Source of the DNA: an uncultured Prevotellaceae bacterium | GTDB taxonomy: Bacteria; Bacteroidota; Bacteroidia; Bacteroidales; Bacteroidaceae | DNA: 38,603 nucleotides | NCBI GenBank assembly: GCA_946185285.1 | Contig: CAMHIS010000019.1 | Span: 1-38,603, forward strand | Direction: 5' to 3' | In this document: in pieces, positions 22,260-32,508 of the stretch | How the letters are laid out: every line of letters begins with the position of its first letter | Position numbering within the stretch: position 1 is the stretch's first letter | The notes under the pieces: model-generated | The model's database searches: none | Seen by the model: only the letters and a program-made list of their open reading frames with translations | What the model was told of the DNA's origin: nothing | Translations under genes and position numbers: made by a program

Positions 22260-24857
22260 TTATTTCTTCAATATCTTGCGGCCCTTGCTGACTACAATGC
22301 CTCGATAGCCATCGCCAACCTTCTGGCCTGAGAGACTGAAGCCGGTACCTGTCTGTTCGTTGTCGCTGTCAATGTCGTTGATACCTGTATCCTGAGTAAG
22401 TCTGAAGACAAGTTTGTCAATGTTACAGTTGGCTCCAGTAATGTTGATACGGATGATTTGCTCGCCAACCGACAGAGACGTTGCGATATCCTTCGTCACA
22501 GTCTTATAGGTACCCCAGTCATTATTACCCGTCTGCGGCACATCAATCGTGCAGAGTGTCGTCTTCGAAGTACCCTTGATGCGCTGTACGGTGAACTTCG
22601 AGCCAGTACCGCCTGCCGAGACAACAGCCTCACAGGTGTATTTGCCTGCCTGAGTGACATTGACGGTATACTCCAGCCACTCGTCAACGGCGGTATAGCC
22701 AACGGCCTTACCACCATTACCCTTGACGATGTCCACTCCATCGTCGGAACGGAAGTTGGCATCACCCTGGTTGTTCGAATCGCTGTCGTGATAGGAATAG
22801 CCTTCACCACCCTTGTCGTAGTTCTCAGCCTGAATCGTTCCGGGAAGGTTGACGATGCCACTATATGCCTCGCGCTTTGGATTAACGGTCAGTGTTGACA
22901 CAGCTGAAGTCTTAGACTTGCCGTCGGCACCGGTAACGGTAGCGGTAATGCTATGCTTGCCGGGAGTCGTCGGCTCGTAATCCAGTTGATATGGTTCCTC
23001 GGTCAGTGTAGCAATCAACAGGTTGTTATCATAGATTTTGACAGAGGCCACCGTACTTGTCTTCGACGCAGCTTTAACCGTAATGGTAGCCTTGTCGCCG
23101 ACTGTTACAGTTGAAGCGCTCTTAGTCACCGTACTGGTCATCGTCTTGTCCTCCTCAAAGCGGCTGAAAGTGAGGCTCTTGATATAGAAGCCACCCTGGT
23201 CGACGTTGAGACAGATGCGATGCTGACCAGCAGAAATGGGATTCTTACAGACAACGCTCAGCGTCTTGAAATCGGTGGTACTACCAGTCACAGGCACCTC
23301 AATCATGTTAGCAAGGAACGTGAGGCTGTCAAGGCCGTACTCTGTGAGGTGGAACGTTCCGCCGGCTTTAGTAGCGGCGACCTCGGCCTCAATTCTATAG
23401 AGTCCTTCTTCCTTCACATCGACAGTATATTCCATCCAGCCATCAGTCTGGGTAGCAGTTGCAGCATTGCGCGAAGCCTTGTTATAGCTTACGCCGGCAG
23501 CGCCCTTGTCATACTCACTTGTAACGATGGTACCAGGGAACTCAAAAGGCTTCTCATTGTAGGGTGCGCGCTTGGTGGTGGAACTGAGCACGTAGATACG
23601 GCCATAGCGCTCGTAGGTAGAGCCGTCGGTACAGGTGACGACAGCCTTGAGAATCTTGTCACCTGTGGTTGACGGTGCGGTGTACTCGGCTATGTAGGGG
23701 GCTTCTGTCATCGAGGCGATGAGTGTGTTGGCGTTAGTCATAGAGGTGCCTGTATAGAGGTCTACTTTCTCTATGGTCTTCGTGGCCATGCGGGCACGTA
23801 CCTTGATGGCAACGACGTCACCCTTGGCGACCTTATAGTCGGCAGGACGGATATAGATGGAGGCCTCTTTCTTCATACCGGGGAAGGGACTCTTGGCGTT
23901 CTTGGCCTTGTCGGTAGCCATATACTCTTTTATCCAAGTCATGGCCGGACGCTCCTTGCCGTTCTTGTAAAGGCCGGAATTGTCCACCCACGTACGTCCG
24001 AAGACATACCCCCAAAGGGTAACACCGGCACAGTAGTCGGCTTCCCACATTACGGGTAATAAGCCTTCATATTGACTCTTCTGCTTATTGTCGTCGGCAA
24101 CGTTGATATCCAGTTCCGTAATGTACATCGGCATCTTCAGGAGATCCTGCGTCTGTTTCAGTGAGCTTTTCAGTTCGGATACGCTGATGTCGTCAACGTC
24201 GTGCGACTGGTTACCGTAGGCATCAATAGGTGCACCGGCATCGCGTATAGCCTGTACCAATTTGCGGTATTCTGCGACATCCCACCGTATGGAGTTGTAG
24301 TCGTTATAGATAAGGATGGCATCGGGGAAGCGCTCGTAGGCCATCTCGAAAGCCTTGATCAGCCAGTCGTAGCCCGTCTTGCCGGGACCGCCCACGGAAG
24401 CCTTGATCAGCGGGTTGCCCGCTTGGTGCATACCGACTGCCTCGTTGACGACATCAATGAGGGGTAGCGTGGCATACTTCTTCCTGATAGCGTCAAACCA
24501 CGTCTCGACGGCATCGAAGCGGTCCTTGATTGACAAGGTCTCAAGCCAGCTGGGGTACTGTGCGCCCCAAAGGAAGGCATGGAACTTGTAAGTGAATTTG
24601 TGCTGCTTGGCATAGTTGAAGGCTTTGTCGCACCCCCAGTTGAAGTTGTTGCGGTTGCCCTGCACCGAACTCCACTTCGACTCATTCTCAGGCGTCACCT
24701 GGTTCCATAGTTTGTAATACTGCGGAACACCGCCTCCGGCATCCATCTGGTAGCCGGTCGTGATGTTTCCCAGAAACTTGTCGGGGTTAGTAGACAATTG
24801 TGCGCTGGCCGTCGTGAAGGCCATCACACATAACATAGATGATAATAGTTTCTTCAT
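22260..24857 (-). CDS. Secreted GH10 endo-1,4-beta-xylanase with two CBM6-like modules
   Basis: Cleaves the xylan backbone outside the cytoplasm. A signal peptide (cleavage after TASA, about residue 19) is followed by a GH10 barrel: NQVTPENESKW, the acid/base Glu139 in DVVNEA and the nucleophile Glu248 in YITELDI. The usual LVWHxQ motif reads FLWGAQYPSW, so Gly replaces the His. After about residue 335 come an Ig-like segment, a CBM6-like module (FPGTIVTSEYDKGAAGVSY to FSRFEE), a second Ig-like segment and a second CBM6-like module (LPGTIQAENYDKGGEGYSY to KLVFRL). The C-terminus GFSLSGQKVGDGYRGIVVS resembles the sorting tails of Bacteroidota exported glycosidases. It has its own divergent promoter region with clpB and probably feeds oligosaccharides into the same plant-cell-wall use as the GH94 gene. 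Confidence 0.92.
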   Translation of the reverse strand: MKKLLSSMLCVMAFTTASAQLSTNPDKFLGNITTGYQMDAGGGVPQYYKLWNQVTPENESKWSSVQGNRNNFNWGCDKAFNYAKQHKFTYKFHAFLWGAQYPSWLETLSIKDRFDAVETWFDAIRKKYATLPLIDVVNEAVGMHQAGNPLIKASVGGPGKTGYDWLIKAFEMAYERFPDAILIYNDYNSIRWDVAEYRKLVQAIRDAGAPIDAYGNQSHDVDDISVSELKSSLKQTQDLLKMPMYITELDINVADDNKQKSQYEGLLPVMWEADYCAGVTLWGYVFGRTWVDNSGLYKNGKERPAMTWIKEYMATDKAKNAKSPFPGMKKEASIYIRPADYKVAKGDVVAIKVRARMATKTIEKVDLYTGTSMTNANTLIASMTEAPYIAEYTAPSTTGDKILKAVVTCTDGSTYERYGRIYVLSSTTKRAPYNEKPFEFPGTIVTSEYDKGAAGVSYNKASRNAATATQTDGWMEYTVDVKEEGLYRIEAEVAATKAGGTFHLTEYGLDSLTFLANMIEVPVTGSTTDFKTLSVVCKNPISAGQHRICLNVDQGGFYIKSLTFSRFEEDKTMTSTVTKSASTVTVGDKATITVKAASKTSTVASVKIYDNNLLIATLTEEPYQLDYEPTTPGKHSITATVTGADGKSKTSAVSTLTVNPKREAYSGIVNLPGTIQAENYDKGGEGYSYHDSDSNNQGDANFRSDDGVDIVKGNGGKAVGYTAVDEWLEYTVNVTQAGKYTCEAVVSAGGTGSKFTVQRIKGTSKTTLCTIDVPQTGNNDWGTYKTVTKDIATSLSVGEQIIRINITGANCNIDKLVFRLTQDTGINDIDSDNEQTGTGFSLSGQKVGDGYRGIVVSKGRKILKK

Positions 24858-24889
24858 ATAGTTTTAGTTTGATTGATTGTATTTGCGCG

Positions 24890-24897
24890 CAAAGATA
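24890..24897 (-). promoter_or_regulatory. -7 box of the xylanase gene
   Basis: TATCTTTG on the minus strand, 32 nt before the xylanase ATG, matches TAnnTTTG. The expected -33 position lacks TTTG, so the promoter may need an activator. Confidence 0.6.
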
Positions 24898-24947
24898 ATA
24901 AATAAATCTGATAATCCTTTCTTTTTCCGGCTTATATTGCTTAACAG

Positions 24948-24983
24948 CCGACAAAAAGGCAGACGAAAACGACAATTTGTCGG
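24948..24983. promoter_or_regulatory. Nested inverted repeats upstream of clpB
   Basis: CCGACAAA (24948-24955) pairs with TTTGTCGG (24976-24983), and CGACAATTTGTCG (24970-24982) is itself a palindrome with one central base. It lies in the divergent xylanase/clpB region, 72 nt before the clpB ATG. No good TAnnTTTG box is seen for clpB (TCTGTTTG at 25014 is closest). An operator is possible but unproven. Confidence 0.4.
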
Positions 24984-25041
24984 TCACCTGGCCTTCGGCA
25001 CACTCTTTGAGCCTCTGTTTGCAGATAATAACTAAAGAAAC

Positions 25042-25047
25042 AGGAGG
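25042..25047 (+). promoter_or_regulatory. Strong Shine-Dalgarno site of clpB
   Basis: AGGAGG lies 7 nt before the ATG at 25055. Most genes here lack such a site, so it stands out and fixes the ClpB start 26 codons downstream of the first ATG of the open frame. Confidence 0.8.
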
Positions 25048-25054
25048 AAAGATT

Positions 25055-27565
<2,511 letters not shown>

Positions 27566-27582
27566 AAAAAGTGGCGGCGAAG

Positions 27583-27614
27583 TTTGGCGGTTTCAGACAA
27601 AAACGCTAACTTTG
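27583..27614 (+). promoter_or_regulatory. Promoter of the UpxY-like gene
   Basis: TTTG (27583-27586), 20 nt, then TAACTTTG (27607-27614), 22 nt before the ATG. The 16-mer GTTTGGCGGTTTCAGA at 27582-27597 is identical to that at 148-163 in the glnS promoter. TGGCGGCGAA and TTTGCCGCCA flank it as an imperfect inverted repeat. Confidence 0.75.
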
Positions 27615-27636
27615 CCGCCAGATTATTTTTTACGGC

Positions 27637-28647
27637 ATGGCAGCAACACCTAACGACGAGACAGCACGCTGGTACGTGCTGAGCGCCAACTACAGAAGTG
27701 AAGTCAAAATCCGGGACGACCTGCGCCGCCTCGGATTTGACTGTTATCTGCCCATGCGCTACGAACTGAAGGAGCGCATGGGGAAGAAGAAGCGCGTGCT
27801 GGTGCCTGCCATCAACGGGCTTGTCTTCGTCAAAAGCCTCAAGTACGCCTTGGAGGAGTATATTGCCACCACCAAGCTCTCGACCTTCTTCAGGATGTCG
27901 GGTCTGCCTGGCCAGAAGAAGCCCATCGTCGTGCCCGACCGCGACATGGAGAGCTTCATACGGGTGACGCAGCAGGTGGAGGAAAGTCTCACTTATTTCC
28001 AGCCCGACGAAATCAAGCTGCGCGTAGGCGACAAGATTCGTGTTCACGGCGGCGTGTTCGACGGCATCGAGGGTGTGCTGATGCGCGTTCCCGGCAAGCG
28101 CAGCAAGCAGCTGGTGGTCAGCATACCCGAGATTTCGGCCGTAGCCGTCAGCCTCAGTCCCGAGGTGGTCGAGCTGGTCGACCAGCCCGTCAAGAAATCG
28201 ACTGACATCGACGGCGACCTGAAAAGTCTCTTCGAACTGGCTTTCCGGATGCTGTTTGCCGCCCCCGACCGCGTGACGCAAGAGAATGAGTACAACCTAC
28301 TGGTCGTCGAACTGCGCCGGACGCTCCAGCGCGTGGAGCCTTACAAGGGCTACACCGCCCAGCGCGAGGCCGAACTGGCGCTGGCAGTCTATATGGGCAC
28401 CAAGGCGTTAGGTCTGGACGACGGTAAGGCCTCCAAACGCCTGCTGTCAGCCACAAACGCCTTGAAAGAGAGCAGTATGCTGCGGCTCCGGCTACAGCTC
28501 TACTACGCATCCCTTGCTCCAGACGACAAGCTGAAGGCTGCCATCGGCGACAAGCTGAAAGCCTGGACGAAGTCGCCTCTGAGCGAACAGCAGCGCCGGT
28601 TCAAGGAAGAATGGAACCAAGTATTCGGACAGACTCCTCAACCGTAG
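27637..28647 (+). CDS. UpxY/NusG-like transcription antiterminator with C-terminal extension
   Basis: The N-terminal NGN domain (about 10-115; ARWYVLSANYRSEVKIRDDL, then CYLPMRYELKER and VPAINGLVFVKS) and a KOW-type segment (about 143-170; RVGDKIRVHGGVFDGIEGVL) match the UpxY/LoaP class of specialised NusG paralogs. Those act on RNA polymerase to prevent early termination in long operons, often capsule loci. Usual members have about 170-190 residues; this one has 336, with about 150 extra helical, charged C-terminal residues that I do not recognise. No capsule operon follows. The gene instead ends 47 bp inside the convergent mfd gene. It has a good promoter and no signal peptide. The antiterminator role and its target are inferred. 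Confidence 0.8.
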   Translation: MAATPNDETARWYVLSANYRSEVKIRDDLRRLGFDCYLPMRYELKERMGKKKRVLVPAINGLVFVKSLKYALEEYIATTKLSTFFRMSGLPGQKKPIVVPDRDMESFIRVTQQVEESLTYFQPDEIKLRVGDKIRVHGGVFDGIEGVLMRVPGKRSKQLVVSIPEISAVAVSLSPEVVELVDQPVKKSTDIDGDLKSLFELAFRMLFAAPDRVTQENEYNLLVVELRRTLQRVEPYKGYTAQREAELALAVYMGTKALGLDDGKASKRLLSATNALKESSMLRLRLQLYYASLAPDDKLKAAIGDKLKAWTKSPLSEQQRRFKEEWNQVFGQTPQP

Positions 28648-31600
28648 GCACGTCGCTGACAACCATCGAGCGCTTGCCGTTCTGCTCTTTCAGATTACAG
28701 CGGCGCACGTTCCGACCGATATAGTCGAGCACCCGCCCGAAAGCATCGCTCTGGTAGTAGGGACTGTCTGGATTGGAGACGAAATAGAGGAACATGCGTC
28801 CCTGCTTCAGCATAATTTTCTCACACCCCAACTGCTTGCCAAGGCGGCGTAGCGGCACCACGCGTATCAGCTCCTCAGCCACGGCCGGTATGGCTCCAAA
28901 GCGGTCGACGAGCCGTTTCCGGTAGCCTTCTATCTGCTGGTCGTCCTTCATATTATCCAGTTCGCGGTAGAGCAGCATACGCTCTGAGTCTGACGGCACA
29001 TACTGGTCGGGGAAGTACATCTCGAGGTCGCTTTCGAGGGTGCAGTCGGCGACGAAGCAGAAAGCCTCCCCAAGCCCCTCCAAAGGAGGGGATGTTTGAT
29101 TACCTGATGAATGCATCCCAGCACCCCCTCCTTTGGAGGGGCCTGGGGAGGCTTTCTCCTCATTCCTCAGCTCCGCCATCGCTTCATTCAGTATCTTCTG
29201 GTAGGTCTCGTAGCCCAGGTCGCTGATGAAGCCCGACTGCTCGCTGCCAAGCAGGTTGCCGGCACCACGGATGTCGAGGTCCTGCATGGCGATGTTGATG
29301 CCCGAGCCGAGGTCACTGAAGTTCTCGAGGGCCTCAAGGCGGCGGCGGCTCTCCACGGGGAGGGCGGCAAGGGGCGGTGCCAGCAGGTAACAGAAGGCCT
29401 TGCGGTTGCCACGCCCCACGCGACCGCGCATCTGGTGGAGGTCAGAGAGTCCGAAGTGGTGGGCCGAGTTGATGATGATGGTGTTGGCGTTGGGAATGTC
29501 GATGCCATTCTCGACGATGGTCGTCGACAGCAGCACGTCGTAGTCGTAGTTGGAGAAGTCGAGGATAATCTGCTCCAGTTCCTCGGGTTTCATCTGTCCG
29601 TGGCCGATGGCCACGCGGGCATCGGGCACGTTGTTGTGTATCAGCTCGGCTATGCGGGTCAGGTCTGATATGCGGTTGTTGACGAAGTACACCTGCCCGT
29701 TGCGCGACATTTCAAAGTTGATGGCGTCAGTAATGATTTCGGCGCTGAAGGTGTGAATCTCCGTCTGTATGGGGTAGCGGTTGGGCGGCGGTGTCTGTAT
29801 GACGCTCAGGTCGCGGGCACCGACGAGCGAGAACTGCAGCGTTCGCGGGATGGGCGTTGCCGACATCGTCAGCGTGTCGACGTTCGACTTCATCTGGCGC
29901 AGCTTCTCCTTGGTGGCCACGCCGAACTTCTGCTCCTCGTCGATGATGAGCAGTCCGAGGTCGTGGAACTTCACCGTCTTGCCAATCAGCTTGTGCGTAC
30001 CTATTATAATATCTATCTTGCCTGCCTCCAGGTCCTTCAAGATGGCCGTCGTCTGCTTGGCCGTACGGGCACGGGTCAGGTAGTCAACGCGGACGGGCAT
30101 GTCCTTCAGCCGGCTGCTGAAGGTGTGGAAGTGCTGGTAAGCAAGCACCGTCGTGGGCACCATCACGGCCACCTGCTTGCCGTCGCAGGCCGCCTTGAAT
30201 GCCGCACGCACGGCCACTTCGGTCTTGCCGAAGCCCACGTCGCCGCAGACCAGGCGGTCCATCGGCTTGGCCATCTCCATGTCGGCCTTCACGTCCTGCG
30301 TAGCCTTCAGCTGGTCGGGTGTGTCCTCGTAGAGGAACGAGGCCTCCAGCTCGTGCTGCATGTACGAGTCGTGGCTAAACGCAAAGCCTTTCTCACGGCG
30401 CCGCTTGGCATAGAGTTTGATCAGGTCGCGGGCAATGTCCTTGATGTGCTTCTTCGTGCGCTCTTTCAGCCGTTCCCACTGCCCGGTGCCCAGCGTCGAA
30501 AGGCGAGGTGCCTCGCCACCGTCCTGCGACTTGTACTTCGACACCTTGTAGAGCGAGTGGATCGACACGTAGATGCAGTCGCCCCGCTGGTAGGTAATCT
30601 TGATCATTTCCTGATACCCGTCGCCCTGCGGCATACGCACCAGTCCGCCGAACTTGCCGATGCCGTGGTCGATGTGTACCACGAAGTCGCCAATCTCAAA
30701 CTGCTGTATCTCCTTCAGCGTCAGAGCCACCTTGCCCGTGCGGGCCTTGTCGCTCTTCAGGTTGTACTTATGGAAACGGTCGAATATCTGGTGGTCGGTC
30801 AGGAAGCAGGCGCGCGCATCGTGGTCGATGAAGCCTTCGTGCAAGGTCTTGTCGACGGGGACGAAAAATTGTGAAGGGTGTTTGGTGAAGGGTGAAGGGA
30901 GGTTACCTTCACGCTCAGAAACATTTCTCCCTTCACCCTTCACCAAACACCCTTCACCAGAAAGAATCTCCTTCAGTCGTTCCTGCTGTTTCTTGCTGTC
31001 GGCCAGTATAAACAGGTTGTAGCCCTTCAGCTGATAGTCCGTCAGCGTCTTGGTCAGCAGTTCGAAGTTCTTGTGGAACAGGGGCTGGGCGGTGATGTTG
31101 AACGAGATGGCAGTGCCCTCTCCCCTACCCCTTAGCTCTATGCGGCGGAAGCGCTCGCTGTCGGCCTTGAACTGGCTGCCGTTGATGAGCTGGCTCTCGC
31201 GGCGCAGCTGCTGCTCAATCTCCTGCTGCTCCATCTCCGACTCAGCCTCCTCCATACGCTCCATGACGGCCTGCTTAGAAAAGCCCTCCTGAAAGGTGCG
31301 GTCGATGGCGTCGGCCACATAGCCGTAGTCCTTCAGGCAGAGCAGCGTCTCGTCGGGCAGGAACTTAAACAGCGACTCCTTGTCCTCCGTCAGTCCAGCC
31401 AGCTCAGGCACGATGTCCACCCGCTCACGGCGCTCCTTCGACAGCTGGTCCTCCACCTCGAACGTGCGGATGCTGTCTATCTCGTCGCCGAAGAAGTCGA
31501 TACGGAAGGGGAACTCGCTACTATAGGAATAGACGTCGAGGATGGAGCCGCGCAGGGCGTACTGCCCCGGCTCATAGACGTAGTCCACCTCGCGGAATCC

Positions 31601-32092
31601 GAACTCCTGCAGCGTCTGTTCTATCGTGGCCGTCGCCACCGTCTGGCCAGTGGTCAGCGTCAGCGTCCTCGTGTCGAGCTGCTTCTTCGACACCACCATC
31701 TCGGCCACCGCCTCGGGGTAAGAGACGATGTAGAGTCCCCTGCCCTCTGCCGCCAACTGCGACAGCACCTCCGTGCGCAGTATCTCGTTGGCCGGGTCGC
31801 GCTGGGCGTACTTCACCGACCGCCTGTAGCTCGACGGGAAGAACAGCACCTGCCGGTCGCCCATCAGCTGCGTCAGGTCGTGGTAGAAGTACCCCGCCTC
31901 CTCGGCGTCCTGAAGAATGAAAAGTATCGTGGCAGCGGTTTTCTGAGCCAGACTGCCGAACACCAACGGCCCGCTGGAGGCCAATAAGCCCTCGAGGAAA
32001 ATGCGTCGTTCCCGAACATTTCCCACGGCTTTCGCCAGCGCCGCCACCTGCGGCCGCTTGGCATACTGTTTACTCAGTTCCTGTATGTTCAT
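28601..32092 (-). CDS. mfd: Transcription-repair coupling factor Mfd, with two repeat insertions
   Basis: A 1163-residue DNA translocase that removes RNA polymerase stalled at lesions and recruits UvrA. The N-terminal UvrB-like modules (RGSILDVYSYSSEFPFRIDF) are followed by the RNA-polymerase-interacting domain (FEIGDFVVHIDHGIGKF, then VSIHSLYKVSKY). The RecG-like motor has Walker A GDVGFGKTE, the DEEQ box in LIIDEEQKFGV, TLTMSATPIPRTL and QMRGRVGR. The C-terminal TRCF domain closes the protein. Two stretches are encoded by inverted repeats and look foreign: LVKGEGRNVSEREG onwards (before the polymerase-binding domain) and ASPGPSKGGGAGMHSS onwards (between motor and TRCF domain). Both keep the frame and lie between domains, so function is probably retained. 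The 3' end overlaps the UpxY-like gene by 47 bp. Confidence 0.93.
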   Translation of the reverse strand: MNIQELSKQYAKRPQVAALAKAVGNVRERRIFLEGLLASSGPLVFGSLAQKTAATILFILQDAEEAGYFYHDLTQLMGDRQVLFFPSSYRRSVKYAQRDPANEILRTEVLSQLAAEGRGLYIVSYPEAVAEMVVSKKQLDTRTLTLTTGQTVATATIEQTLQEFGFREVDYVYEPGQYALRGSILDVYSYSSEFPFRIDFFGDEIDSIRTFEVEDQLSKERRERVDIVPELAGLTEDKESLFKFLPDETLLCLKDYGYVADAIDRTFQEGFSKQAVMERMEEAESEMEQQEIEQQLRRESQLINGSQFKADSERFRRIELRGRGEGTAISFNITAQPLFHKNFELLTKTLTDYQLKGYNLFILADSKKQQERLKEILSGEGCLVKGEGRNVSEREGNLPSPFTKHPSQFFVPVDKTLHEGFIDHDARACFLTDHQIFDRFHKYNLKSDKARTGKVALTLKEIQQFEIGDFVVHIDHGIGKFGGLVRMPQGDGYQEMIKITYQRGDCIYVSIHSLYKVSKYKSQDGGEAPRLSTLGTGQWERLKERTKKHIKDIARDLIKLYAKRRREKGFAFSHDSYMQHELEASFLYEDTPDQLKATQDVKADMEMAKPMDRLVCGDVGFGKTEVAVRAAFKAACDGKQVAVMVPTTVLAYQHFHTFSSRLKDMPVRVDYLTRARTAKQTTAILKDLEAGKIDIIIGTHKLIGKTVKFHDLGLLIIDEEQKFGVATKEKLRQMKSNVDTLTMSATPIPRTLQFSLVGARDLSVIQTPPPNRYPIQTEIHTFSAEIITDAINFEMSRNGQVYFVNNRISDLTRIAELIHNNVPDARVAIGHGQMKPEELEQIILDFSNYDYDVLLSTTIVENGIDIPNANTIIINSAHHFGLSDLHQMRGRVGRGNRKAFCYLLAPPLAALPVESRRRLEALENFSDLGSGINIAMQDLDIRGAGNLLGSEQSGFISDLGYETYQKILNEAMAELRNEEKASPGPSKGGGAGMHSSGNQTSPPLEGLGEAFCFVADCTLESDLEMYFPDQYVPSDSERMLLYRELDNMKDDQQIEGYRKRLVDRFGAIPAVAEELIRVVPLRRLGKQLGCEKIMLKQGRMFLYFVSNPDSPYYQSDAFGRVLDYIGRNVRRCNLKEQNGKRSMVVSDVPTVEESVRILGSILP
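29061..29155. repeat. Inverted repeat with 31-bp arms inside mfd (C-terminal)
   Basis: The left arm 29061-29091 (begins AAAGCCTCCCCAAGCCCC) and the right arm 29125-29155 match at 30 of 31 positions with a 33-nt loop. Each arm contains the smaller hairpin CCCCTCC/GGAGGGG. It is read in frame as a Gly/Pro/Ser-rich linker. Confidence 0.9.
30871..30957. repeat. Perfect inverted repeat with 31-bp arms inside mfd (middle)
   Basis: The left arm 30871-30901 (begins GTGAAGGGTGTTTGGTGAAG) is exactly complementary to 30927-30957 over a 25-nt loop. The arm itself is made of GTGAAGG-type units. It encodes a segment containing LVKGEGRN and LPSPFTKHPS that is foreign to the Mfd family. Confidence 0.9.
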
Positions 32093-32106
32093 CGCTTAAA
32101 GCGGTG

Positions 32107-32137
32107 CAAAGGTACGCAAAATAAACGAATCTGGCAA
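32107..32137 (-). promoter_or_regulatory. Promoter of mfd
   Basis: On the minus strand TTG (32135-32137), 20 nt, then TACCTTTG (32107-32114), 14 nt before the mfd ATG: a well-formed Bacteroidota promoter. Confidence 0.75.
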
Positions 32138-32195
32138 TAAAGGTAGACATTTTTCGTGAGAATACACCAGATAGTGGAACTATAATTGTCTTTTC

Positions 32196-32274
32196 CACTT
32201 TTTAACCCTCACTTCCGTCACTTCCCTCACCCCAAGCGGGTGACAGAAGTGACGGAAGTGAGGGTTAAAAAGTG
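32196..32274. repeat. Perfect 28-bp inverted repeat upstream of mfd
   Basis: The arms 32196-32223 (begins CACTTTTTAACCCTCACTTC) and 32247-32274 are exactly complementary. The 23-nt loop holds a small hairpin, TCACCC-CAAGC-GGGTGA. It lies in the 416-nt gap between mfd and the CYTH-ATPase gene and encodes nothing. It may be a non-coding relative of the paired elements found in genes, or a strong terminator for the cluster to its right. Confidence 0.9.
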
Positions 32275-32411
32275 TGACTGACTATCAGCGGCACGTGACT
32301 TTCGTTTTTATCTCATCGGGCATGAGACAAAAGGAAAACACGGATATTCATGCACTCCCCGCATATTTATACAGACAAGGAGCTTTATCAGCAAAAGGCG
32401 GCAGTTTTTCA

Positions 32412-32452
32412 GAAAAACGTGGCGGGTTTTGGAAAAAACGTGGCAGGTTTTG
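32412..32452. repeat. About 20-bp tandem repeat in the 32275-32508 gap
   Basis: Two units of GAAAAA(A)CGTGGCRGGTTTTG lie at 32412-32431 and 32432-32452, followed by a degenerate third (GCGAAAAGTGCCGCC). Apart from this and a small hairpin TCTCAT-CGGGC-ATGAGA near 32310, I see no gene or clear promoter in 32275-32508. A plus-strand frame here would read KNVAGF twice but shows no other coding support. Confidence 0.7.
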
Positions 32453-32508
32453 AGCGAAAAGTGCCGCCCCTTGTGGAATGGATATTTATTATTACTGTTA
32501 TACAGGGA

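Noticed and set aside
29753..30874. Plus-strand frame of 373 codons opposite mfd
   Set aside because: The antisense frame contains no recognisable domain, while the minus strand encodes the Mfd motor motifs.
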